A DNA stretch of 9,657 nt. It comes from an uncultured Campylobacter sp. (GTDB lineage: Bacteria; Campylobacterota; Campylobacteria; Campylobacterales; Campylobacteraceae). Below are positions 1 through 5,809 of the stretch, piece by piece. The DNA lies in NCBI RefSeq assembly GCF_938030685.1, contig NZ_CALHHX010000061.1:1-9657 (forward strand), written 5' to 3'. The stretch's first letter is position 1. Each line of letters starts with the position of its first letter. The notes under the pieces were generated by a model, which saw only the letters and a program-made list of their open reading frames with translations, was not told the origin of the DNA and did not search any database. The translations under genes and the position numbers were made by a program.

Positions 1-347
1 CGCCCTTTAGCGGGCAGATCAGAGCGCGCCTTAAGGAGCTTGGCGACATCAGCATGCCAAGCGTGGGCGTTTTTGAGCTTAGCGAAGTAAAAAACAAGCG
101 CGCGAAATTTTATCTAAGCGAAAATCAGCTCCGCTTCCTGCGCGCCGGACAGAGCGTGCGGATCATCGCCGCAGACGGCTCTAGCGCGAGCGCAAAGGTC
201 GCCTACGTGAGCCAAACCGCGATGTACACGCCCCGCACGGTGCAGACCGAAGAGCTGCGCGCAGATCTCGTGTGGGAGGCGCGCGCCGATTTTAGCGACG
301 AAGATGGGCAGTTTCGCTTAGGTCAGCCGATCAGCGTGGAATTTTAA
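1..347 (+). CDS. HlyD/YbhG-like membrane fusion protein, C-terminal part (5' end outside window)
   Basis: The frame is open from base 3, the first full codon, to TAA at 345-347, so this is the end of a longer gene that begins upstream. The internal ATG at 54 is not the true start, because the preceding codons read PFSGQIRARLKELGDIS, a typical return strand of the lipoyl/barrel-sandwich hybrid domain. The next part (VGVFELSEV, then KFYLSENQLRFLRAGQSVRI) is the beta-barrel domain of HlyD-type adaptors. The stretch SQTAMYTPRTVQTEELRADLVWEARADF, ending GQPISVEF, matches the membrane-proximal end of YbhG/YhiI-type proteins. Such proteins sit in the periplasm, anchored to the inner membrane, and link an ABC exporter to an outer-membrane channel. 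The ATPase and two permeases downstream fit the ybhGFSR layout. The family is clear; the substrate is unknown. Confidence 0.88.
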   Translation, partial: PFSGQIRARLKELGDISMPSVGVFELSEVKNKRAKFYLSENQLRFLRAGQSVRIIAADGSSASAKVAYVSQTAMYTPRTVQTEELRADLVWEARADFSDEDGQFRLGQPISVEF

Positions 348-943
348 CGGGCGAGCACTGCGCGTAAAATTTTAATGCACGAGCGAAATTTGGCGCGCGG
401 CACTTTGGACACTGCGGGCAAAATTTGGATAGCAAAGCTCGCTGCCCCGTAAAATTTTACGCAACACCGCGTAAGCCGTGCATACGGCGTGAACCTGATG
501 AAATTTTAAAAGCGCGCTTCGAGGTAAAATTTTAACGGCGCCTATTCGACAGAGTAGGGCGATAAAATTTTTGCTACGTATAAAGGTACATCGTTTCGGC
601 GCAGACGGCGATTAAATACCGCGCATTTAGAGTTGGTGCCGTACAAAAGGCGGAAAGGTGGCATAAAATTTATCGTGCGAGTTTTGCGCGAGCCGGTAGC
701 GGCTTTGGATAAAAGATCGGGATTCTGCAGCGTAGCGAGTAAAATTTTGCCGAAAGATTTGGCGCAAAGCAGCGCGAGTTAAATTGGCTCGCGGCGAGGT
801 AAAAGCAGGGCAGTAGAGCGGCAACGGGCTTTATTTCTAGCAGGCGTTTTGCGATAAACGAGCGACGGTTGAGTACCAAGCGCGGACGGCAGTAAAATTT
901 CGCTACGAAACAAGCGGCGCGATTAATGCCGATTGCAAACGGC

Positions 944-1035
944 GTAAAATTTTGCCCAAAAGGCGCGGTAGCTGAGTCGGCACTATGCTAAAGAAAGCCG
1001 AGAATAGGTAAAATTTCGCCAAAAAGCGCGGTAGC
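944..1035 (+). repeat. Direct repeat pair carrying GTAAAATTT
   Basis: Copy one (944-972) and copy two (1008-1035) share GTAAAATTT, a GCC-AAAA stretch and GCGCGGTAGC. They differ by a few substitutions and one base of length, with starts 64 bp apart. A further GTAAAATTT follows at once at 1037. This looks like local duplication of a unit that includes the hexamer. Confidence 0.6.
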
Positions 1036-1226
1036 GGTAAAATTTCACCGCAAGAGAGCGCGACGCAGATAGAGAGCTCGGCGCTTATGGGTCTCCAGGT
1101 GCCTGAAAACTCGCTTGCGTTTTGAAGCAAGTTTATCGCGGATATTCACAGAGCGCTTGATGTTAGGATCGCGACGTTTTATGCGCGGATAGTTTCGTTG
1201 CTCGTCGCAAAATTTAAAGCGTGCGG

Positions 1227-1326
1227 CGGTTGTAAAACCAAGATGCCGCGGATGTCACAAAACTAAGATGCCGCAGTGGCTGCGAAACCAAGACGTCTCG
1301 GCGGCTGTAGAGAAGCAAGGCGTCGC
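1227..1326 (+). repeat. Four degenerate 25-bp tandem units
   Basis: The units are 1227-1251, 1252-1276, 1277-1301 and 1302-1326. The shared core is AAAACCAAGATGCCGCGG, or close variants of it (AAAACTAAGATGCCGCAG, GAAACCAAGACGTCTCGG). The fourth unit is the most diverged. They contain no AAATTT, so they differ from the other repeats in the spacer. The block lies roughly 100 bp before the ATPase start and has no visible coding role. Confidence 0.6.
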
Positions 1327-1357
1327 TATAAAGAGCGCCTTTTAGGCGTGCGCAGGT

Positions 1358-1387
1358 CTCGTTCGTCGCGCCAAGCGACGGAGCGAG
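1358..1387 (+). other. Hairpin before the ATPase gene
   Basis: CGTCGC (1364-1369) and GCGACG (1375-1380) pair around the loop GCCAA. An outer CTCG/CGAG pair (1358-1361 with 1384-1387) extends the stem past an internal loop. No T-run follows, so it is not a normal rho-independent terminator. It ends 26 bases before the GGAG ribosome binding site and could shape the leader or the mRNA 5' end; that role is inference. Confidence 0.4.
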
Positions 1388-1410
1388 CAATTAAAAGCGA
1401 GCAATTAAAA
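1383..1410 (+). repeat. Perfect 14-bp tandem duplication
   Basis: GCGAGCAATTAAAA occurs twice back to back, at 1383-1396 and 1397-1410, without a mismatch. An in-frame TAA at 1406 inside the second copy limits how far upstream the ATPase can start. The perfect identity suggests a recent slip event just upstream of the start. Confidence 0.8.
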
Positions 1411-1413
1411 TTT

Positions 1414-1417
1414 GGAG
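1414..1417 (+). promoter_or_regulatory. Ribosome binding site that decides a TTG start
   Basis: GGAG lies six bases before TTG at 1424. The alternative in-frame TTG at 1412 has no purine-rich site in front of it, and the frame is closed by TAA at 1406. The start at 1424 is therefore preferred. Confidence 0.6.
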
Positions 1418-1423
1418 CTAGGC

Positions 1424-3328
1424 TTGGATCTACTAAATATTGTAAATTTAAAGAAATTTTATCTGCGAGAGGATCGCAGCAAAAACGTCGTTTTTGAAAA
1501 TTTTGATCTGCGAATTGGCGACGCGCCGCGGCTCATCAGCCTCACGGGCCCCGACGGCGCAGGCAAATCCACGCTTTTAAAGCTCATCTGCGGCATCATC
1601 GCGCCCGATTGCGGCGAGATAAAATTTGCAGGCTTCGTCCCGAGCGGCGAAAATAAAGAATTCGTCCGCGCAAACGGCTATATGTCGCAGAGCCTGGGGC
1701 TTTACGAGGAGCTTAGCGTCTGGCAAAATTTAAACATCTTCGCGGGTCTAAAAGGGCTCGATCTAAAAGACGGCGAGGAGTATCTGCGCGGGCTTTTGCG
1801 CCGCGTGGGGCTTTTGAAATTTAAAGATTATGCCGTGGATTCGCTCTCCGGCGGGATGAAACAAAAGCTTGGCGTCGCCTGCGCGATTGCGGCTCGTCCG
1901 CGGCTTTTGGTGCTAGATGAGCCCACAGTCGGCGTCGATCCGCTCTCGCGCAGCGAGCTGTGGGCGATCGTGCGCGAATATCTGGATCAAAGCGGCGCGA
2001 AATGCATATTTTCGACGGCGTATTTCGACGAAGCGGCGGATGCCGATCTGACGCTGATTTTGCTCGGCGGCAAGATCATAGCGCAGGAGCGCGCCACAAA
2101 GATCACCGCGGCGCTGCGGGAGCATACCTTTCGCATCGACGGCGAGGATTATCAGAGCCTGGCGCGTCGCTTGATGTTTAAGACGCAAAGATTTTTAAAA
2201 AACTCCCCGCTCATCGACATCTGCCCTAGAGACGGCAGCGTCGATCTGCTAAGCGAGGAGCCGATAAGCCTGCGCGATCTGCAGGAGTTTTTAAACGCAA
2301 GCCTAGAGGGTGATGGCGAAAATACAGAGCGCGAAAACGGGAGCGACAAAGACGCGGAGTGCGAAAACGGGCGCGGCGAAAATTTTAAAATTTCAAACGA
2401 AAACGAGGGCGTTAAATTTAGCGAAAGCGGAGACGCTAAATTTAACGAAAACGGAAGCGCTAAATTTAAACTGAGCCCGCGCGAGGCGAGCCTAGAGGAT
2501 GCGTATATTTTTTTAAACAGAGCGGAGATCGGCGCGGCAAACTTCGGCTACGAAAAAAAGAGCTTCGATGCGGCTCAAACCGTCATCAAAGTGCGCGACG
2601 TGAGTAAAAAATTCGGCTCATTCACCGCCGTGGAAAATACGAGTTTCGAGGTCAAAAAGGGCGAGATTTTTGGCCTTCTGGGCCCAAACGGCGCGGGCAA
2701 AACGACGACCTTTCGTATGATCTGCGCGCTTTTGGGGATGAGCGGGGGCGAGATCTCGGTCATGGGCGAGGATCTGCGCTACGCCAAATCATCGATCAGA
2801 TCGCGCATCGGCTATGTCTCGCAGAAATTTTCGCTTTATAAAAAGCTAAGCTGCTATCAAAATTTAGAGTATTTCGGCCGCAGCTACGGCATCGGCGGAG
2901 TAGCGCTAAAGCGGCGTATAGAGGAGCTTTTGAGCGAGTTTGGCTTGCAGCGGCTGCGAAACGAGACGTGGCAGAACCTGCCGTTCGGCGCGGGGCGCAA
3001 CCTCAGCATGGCGTGCGCGCTCATCCACCGCCCCGAGATTTTGTTTCTCGACGAGGCCACCAGCGGCGCCGATCCGCTCTCGCGCAGGCTCTTTTGGAAC
3101 CGCATAAATGCGCTCGCGCGCACCGGCGTGAGCGTGGTCGTGACGACGCATTTTATGGAGGAGGCGGAGTATTGCGATCGGTTTTTGATCCAAGATCGCG
3201 GCAAAATCCTGGCGCTGGGTAGCCCCGACGAGGTCTGCGTGCAGCACGGGCGGCGGCTTAGCGTGCAGCAGGCGTTCATAAACGAAGTGCAAAAATTTAG
3301 AAGCGAGGCGGGCGATGAGGGCTCTTGA
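1424..3328 (+). CDS. YbhF-type ABC exporter ATPase with two fused nucleotide-binding domains
   Basis: This 634-residue cytoplasmic protein couples ATP hydrolysis to the two permeases downstream. Domain 1 has Walker A GPDGAGKST (42-50), Q-loop Q89, signature LSGGM (141-145) and Walker B LLVLDEPT with D165/E166. At the H-loop position it reads STAYFDEA, with Ala199 instead of His. Domain 2 has Walker A GPNGAGKTT (420-428), Q467, Walker B LFLDEATSG (D543/E544) and H-loop TTHFMEEA (H576), but its signature is LPFGA (519-523). The pair GPDGAGK then GPNGAGK, with an LP-x-G second signature, is typical of YbhF. At roughly 580 residues for E. coli YbhF, this protein is longer, mainly through a charged linker (about 296-352) rich in ENG and KF repeats. 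The start is TTG at 1424, chosen by its GGAG site; TTG 1412 would add four residues. The 3' end overlaps the next frame by 14 bases. Confidence 0.92.
   Translation: MDLLNIVNLKKFYLREDRSKNVVFENFDLRIGDAPRLISLTGPDGAGKSTLLKLICGIIAPDCGEIKFAGFVPSGENKEFVRANGYMSQSLGLYEELSVWQNLNIFAGLKGLDLKDGEEYLRGLLRRVGLLKFKDYAVDSLSGGMKQKLGVACAIAARPRLLVLDEPTVGVDPLSRSELWAIVREYLDQSGAKCIFSTAYFDEAADADLTLILLGGKIIAQERATKITAALREHTFRIDGEDYQSLARRLMFKTQRFLKNSPLIDICPRDGSVDLLSEEPISLRDLQEFLNASLEGDGENTERENGSDKDAECENGRGENFKISNENEGVKFSESGDAKFNENGSAKFKLSPREASLEDAYIFLNRAEIGAANFGYEKKSFDAAQTVIKVRDVSKKFGSFTAVENTSFEVKKGEIFGLLGPNGAGKTTTFRMICALLGMSGGEISVMGEDLRYAKSSIRSRIGYVSQKFSLYKKLSCYQNLEYFGRSYGIGGVALKRRIEELLSEFGLQRLRNETWQNLPFGAGRNLSMACALIHRPEILFLDEATSGADPLSRRLFWNRINALARTGVSVVVTTHFMEEAEYCDRFLIQDRGKILALGSPDEVCVQHGRRLSVQQAFINEVQKFRSEAGDEGS
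2327..2467 (+). repeat. In-frame repeats encoding the linker between the ATPase domains
   Basis: Two 30-bp units (2327-2356 and 2357-2386) each encode E-(R/C)-E-N-G plus five residues. Three AAATTT hexamers then start at 2414, 2438 and 2462, exactly 24 bp apart, encoding KFSESGDA, KFNENGSA and KFKLS. Two further hexamers sit at about 2381-2395. All periods are multiples of three, so the repeats lengthen the linker without breaking the frame. Confidence 0.8.
3305..3308 (+). promoter_or_regulatory. Ribosome binding site for the first spacer ORF
   Basis: GAGG lies six bases before the ATG at 3315, inside the 3' end of the ATPase gene. With the 14-base overlap it would allow ribosomes leaving the ATPase gene to re-initiate on the spacer ORF. 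Confidence 0.45.
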
Positions 3329-4184
3329 TCTAAATTTTGCGCGAGCCGCGAGGATTTTTGATCCGAATTTTATGCGGGTCGGGCGAAAACCAGCGCGCCC
3401 GCGCGATAAAATTTTAAGTCGCGAAAGGCTCTTGCGAGGTGATGAAATTTTAAACGGCGGCGGAATTTTGAGCGACCGGGCTTTGAATGTCGGTGAAATT
3501 CTAAGCGGCAGCGGGATTTTTAGCAGCGGCAAAATTTGGAGCGATAGTAAAATTTTAAATGGCGGCGGGATTTTAAGAGATTGCGAAATTTCAAGCGGCA
3601 GTGTAATTTTAAATTTGACGTCGCGCGGCGGGACGCGGCGTGGATTTTTTAGATGGATACTGCGCAAGCTCCGCGGCGAAGCGAGCCCGCTCCGTCTGCT
3701 CCGTAAATTTCAAAGCGCGAACGGCTCGCAAATAGATTATAAATTTAAAAGAGCGGTTGCTCTGCAAACAGATCGCAAATTTAAAATGGCGGTCGGTCTG
3801 CGGGTAGCTTGTAAATTTAAAATCGTAATGCAAAAATTTCATCACAGAACTTGCACCGCCGTAGAGCTTTTACGTCAGAAATTCCGTAGCGAGACAATGC
3901 CGCGATGCATAAAATTTCAAAGCCCACCGTATGCGATCAAGCGATCAAAATTTCAGGGCGCGATGAGTAAAATGGGCGCAGGCAGTCGGTCTGCACTGCT
4001 AAAATTTCAAATCTCGGTTGCCGCACTTTCGCAATTAAAATTTAGGGGCGTACCAAATGCGATCACGCGGCTAAAATTTCAGGGCGCGATAGCCACAGCC
4101 GCATTTGCTGCGCGATTGAAATTTGGGGGCTCGTCGCGCGCAGCGCAGCGGCGCAAAATCCGAGCACAGGGGCAGGGCGGATGA
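3315..4184 (+). CDS. Repeat-built spacer ORF (289 residues) joining ATPase and permease genes
   Basis: I recognise no family here. The frame opens at ATG 3315, 14 bases inside the ATPase gene, and closes at TGA in an ATGA overlap with the permease at 4181. It carries 18 AAATTT hexamers. The first half encodes repeats such as EILNGGGILSD, EILSGSGIF and KILNGGGIL. The middle encodes 12-residue KFK units and the last third KFQGA-type units. The hexamer is read mainly as (E/K)-I-L early and K-F later. The protein is rich in Lys, Arg, Ile, Phe and Gly, with no signal peptide, membrane span or catalytic motif. It may be a translated spacer whose role is only to keep ribosomes coupled to the permease, or an expressed disordered protein. 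Chance openness over 289 codons is unlikely, but low-complexity repeats weaken that argument. Confidence 0.45.
   Translation: MRALDLNFARAARIFDPNFMRVGRKPARPRDKILSRERLLRGDEILNGGGILSDRALNVGEILSGSGIFSSGKIWSDSKILNGGGILRDCEISSGSVILNLTSRGGTRRGFFRWILRKLRGEASPLRLLRKFQSANGSQIDYKFKRAVALQTDRKFKMAVGLRVACKFKIVMQKFHHRTCTAVELLRQKFRSETMPRCIKFQSPPYAIKRSKFQGAMSKMGAGSRSALLKFQISVAALSQLKFRGVPNAITRLKFQGAIATAAFAARLKFGGSSRAAQRRKIRAQGQGG
3441..3605 (+). repeat. Degenerate repeats encoding (E/K)IL(N/S)G(G/S)GI
   Basis: AAATT(T/C) marks at 3445, 3496, 3550 and 3586 are 51, 54 and 36 bp apart, all multiples of three. The first three are followed by TTTAAACGGCGGCGG or a close variant and then by an ATTTT block; the fourth is followed by TCAAGCGGCAG. 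Confidence 0.6.
3705..3848 (+). repeat. 36-bp tandem repeat, four units
   Basis: AAATTT recurs at 3705, 3741, 3777 and 3813, exactly 36 bp apart. Units two and three are most alike, beginning AAATTTAAAA with a shared CGGT and TCTGC further on; unit four is more diverged. Each encodes a 12-residue repeat beginning K-F. There are no unique spacers between conserved repeats, so it is not a CRISPR array. Confidence 0.75.
3931..4090 (+). repeat. Direct repeat pair 126 bp apart
   Basis: Bases 3931-3964 and 4057-4090 match at 30 of 34 positions and share ATGCGATCA and AAAATTTCAGGGCGCGAT. The 126-bp offset is 42 codons, so the frame is kept, and the copies encode YAIKRSKFQGAM and NAITRLKFQGAI. Confidence 0.75.
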
Positions 4185-5809
4185 ATTTTACCTTTTTAAA
4201 AATCCTCGTAAAAAAGGAGTTTGCGCAGATTGCAAAGGATCGATCGGCGCTCGTGATCGCGTTTTTGATGCCGCTAATTTTGGTCGTGATCTACGGATAC
4301 GCGATGCGAATGGACATAAAGCCCGTCAAAGTGGGCTTCGTAAGCGATCTGGGCTCCAAAATCGAGCGGGATCTGCTCGGCGGGTTTTTGGGCTCAAAAT
4401 ACCTGCAAACCCGCGTCTATACGGATTTAGAGAGCGCGAGGAGGGATTTTAAGGCGCACGAGATCGAGAGCATTTTGTATTTTGATCCGCGCTTTGCGGC
4501 TAAATTTCAAAACTCGTTGAGCGGGCTCGGCGGCGCGGGTGCGGGCGTAAATTTAAACCTCTTTAGCGACGAAAGCTCCTCCACGCGCGGCACAAGCGAT
4601 ATTCAGAATATGAACGGCGGAGCCAATGTCCGTCCGCTTGAGGACGGCGGCGCTGGCACTAGCACGGAGAGCGGTATAAACACCTCTGCAGGCGGTACCG
4701 GCGCAAGAGGGGAGGGCTCATACGGCAACGGCTCAGAAGCGGGCGGCAGCGGAGTAAATTCAAGCAGCGCGACCGCAAATTCTAGCGGCGGTAGTATGGG
4801 CGCGACTGCAAATTCTAGTAGCGGCACAGGCGACATAGGCGCAAATCAAGGCAGCGTAAATTTAATAGGCGGCGCAGGCGATACGAATACAGGCCTCATC
4901 GGCGGTGCGGATGATCTCCAAAATGCAAGCCCTTACGCTAACGACGCAAGCGGTACAGGCGGCGCCGTAAATAACGGCGGCTTAAGTAGTGCAGGCGGCG
5001 GAGCGAGCAACTCAGACCAAGACGGCGCCGAAATTTTTCTTATCCAAAACGCCACGCAGTCGCAGCTCGCGCTTCTTAGCTATGTTTACGTAGCAGGGGT
5101 AATCGAGCAGGTTTTGGCGCAAGATTACGGCTTTTTAAACGCAAATTTAAGTGCCGCAGCAAAGCCCGTCAGTGTGAATTATCGCAGCTGGTTCAACGAA
5201 GCCAACGAATCGACGTGGTATCTCGTATCTGCCGAGTACGTGGGGATTTTGGGGCTCATCTGCCTATTTATGGTCGCGGTCGTGATCTCGCGCGAATGGG
5301 ACCGCGGCACGATCGCCTCGCTTTACAACTCCAACGCAAGCACGCTTGAGATCGTCACTGCCAAGGTCGGCGCGTATTATTTCCTAGCACTTTTGGGCGG
5401 CGCGATGACGCTCGTTTACGGGCAGGTTCTTTTAGGTATCCCGATCCGCGGTAGCGTGGCTATGCTGCTGGCGACGCTTTGCGTCTTCGTGCTGGAGATG
5501 ACCTGCCTAGGCATGCTGATCTCGGCGATCTGCAAAAATCAATTCCTAGCGCAGGAATACGCCATCGTCATCGGCTACCTGCCCGTGACGCTGCTTAGCG
5601 GCATGATCTTCGATCTGCGCGGACTGCCCGCGGCGGTCAACTTCATCGGGCACCTGCTGCCGCCCACATACGCGGTCGAATCCTTTCGCATCTGCTTCCT
5701 ATCGGGCGGACAGAGCGCGACGCTGTGGATAAACCTCGCCATTCAGGCGCTCGGAGCGGTTCTGTTTTTCCGCTTGTGCGTGTTTAGCGTAAAAAGGGGC
5801 GCACGATGA
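4181..5809 (+). CDS. ABC-2 type permease (YbhS-like) with a large low-complexity insertion
   Basis: This 542-residue inner-membrane protein would be one half of the transport channel driven by the upstream ATPase. The N-terminal KKEFAQIAKDRSALVIAFLMPLI is the usual ABC-2 opening. Helix 1 spans about 22-42, and a large external domain runs to about 350. Five more helices follow near 351-370, 395-420, 424-450, 460-480 and 511-535. The coupling segment REWDRGTIASLYNSN (371-385) matches the REWERGT element of YbhS/YbhR proteins, and LLPPTYAVESFR near 492-503 fits the conserved C-terminal part. Family members are near 370-380 residues; the extra length lies at about 130-285, Gly/Ser/Asn/Ala-rich. 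ATG 4181 overlaps the preceding stop as ATGA; AGGG lies close before it. The stop overlaps the next frame, also as ATGA. Confidence 0.9.
   Translation: MNFTFLKILVKKEFAQIAKDRSALVIAFLMPLILVVIYGYAMRMDIKPVKVGFVSDLGSKIERDLLGGFLGSKYLQTRVYTDLESARRDFKAHEIESILYFDPRFAAKFQNSLSGLGGAGAGVNLNLFSDESSSTRGTSDIQNMNGGANVRPLEDGGAGTSTESGINTSAGGTGARGEGSYGNGSEAGGSGVNSSSATANSSGGSMGATANSSSGTGDIGANQGSVNLIGGAGDTNTGLIGGADDLQNASPYANDASGTGGAVNNGGLSSAGGGASNSDQDGAEIFLIQNATQSQLALLSYVYVAGVIEQVLAQDYGFLNANLSAAAKPVSVNYRSWFNEANESTWYLVSAEYVGILGLICLFMVAVVISREWDRGTIASLYNSNASTLEIVTAKVGAYYFLALLGGAMTLVYGQVLLGIPIRGSVAMLLATLCVFVLEMTCLGMLISAICKNQFLAQEYAIVIGYLPVTLLSGMIFDLRGLPAAVNFIGHLLPPTYAVESFRICFLSGGQSATLWINLAIQALGAVLFFRLCVFSVKRGAR
4568..5035 (+). 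repeat. Low-complexity insertion in the periplasmic domain of the first permease
   Basis: About 155 codons of mostly Gly, Ser, Asn, Ala and Thr lie between NLNLFSDESS and IFLIQNATQSQL, in a region where the family has a short segment. Visible repeats include SATANSSGG and GATANSSSG (33 bp apart at the DNA level, each on an AAATTC), and LIGGAGDTN and LIGGADDLQ. No domain is recognisable. It would lie outside the inner membrane as a flexible loop. Confidence 0.75.
5792..5809 (+). repeat. Copy 1 of an RBS-ATGA junction flanking the second spacer ORF
   Basis: AAAAGGGGCGCACGATGA contains an AAGGGG ribosome binding site six bases before ATG 5806 and the ATGA shared with the stop of the first permease. 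Copy 2 at 6469-6486 matches 16 of 18 bases. Confidence 0.7.

Larger units (their letters stand above)
348..1423. other. Long spacer between adaptor and ATPase genes, rich in AAATTT, no credible gene
   Basis: About 1.07 kb separates two genes that should be adjacent. I count 15 AAATTT hexamers, 8 of them in the longer form GTAAAATTT read on the plus strand, in the direction of transcription. One copy is a perfect 14-base palindrome, CGTAAAATTTTACG, at 448-461. The stretch also holds a 64-bp-spaced repeat pair (944-1035), four degenerate 25-bp units (1227-1326), a small hairpin (CGCCT/AGGCG, 1336-1348) and a 14-bp tandem duplication just before the ATPase gene. Short frames on either strand overlap one another, lack ribosome binding sites and encode no recognisable protein. 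I find no convincing promoter or terminator; TATAAA at 579 and 1327 lack a partner -35. Unlike the two spacers further down, this one is not open in any frame. Confidence 0.75.

Noticed and set aside
627..1130. Three minus-strand frames of 65 to 75 codons in the first spacer
   Set aside because: Two overlap each other in different frames, none has a clear ribosome binding site, and their FYS/KFY content only reflects AAATTT-rich DNA.
1276..1497. Plus-strand frame of 73 codons starting at GTG before the ATPase gene
   Set aside because: It overlaps the ATPase start in another frame, is Arg-rich because of the 25-bp repeats, and has no convincing ribosome binding site.
2906..3667. Minus-strand frame of 253 codons antisense to the second ATPase domain and the first spacer ORF
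   Set aside because: Its first part is the complement of conserved ATPase codons and its second part the complement of the AAATTT repeats, giving LKIPPPFKI-type low complexity. It has no family signal or ribosome binding site.
3705..3848. CRISPR array, suggested by a 36-bp period
   Set aside because: The repeats are contiguous and degenerate, with no conserved-repeat plus unique-spacer pattern, they lie in an open frame, and no cas genes are present.
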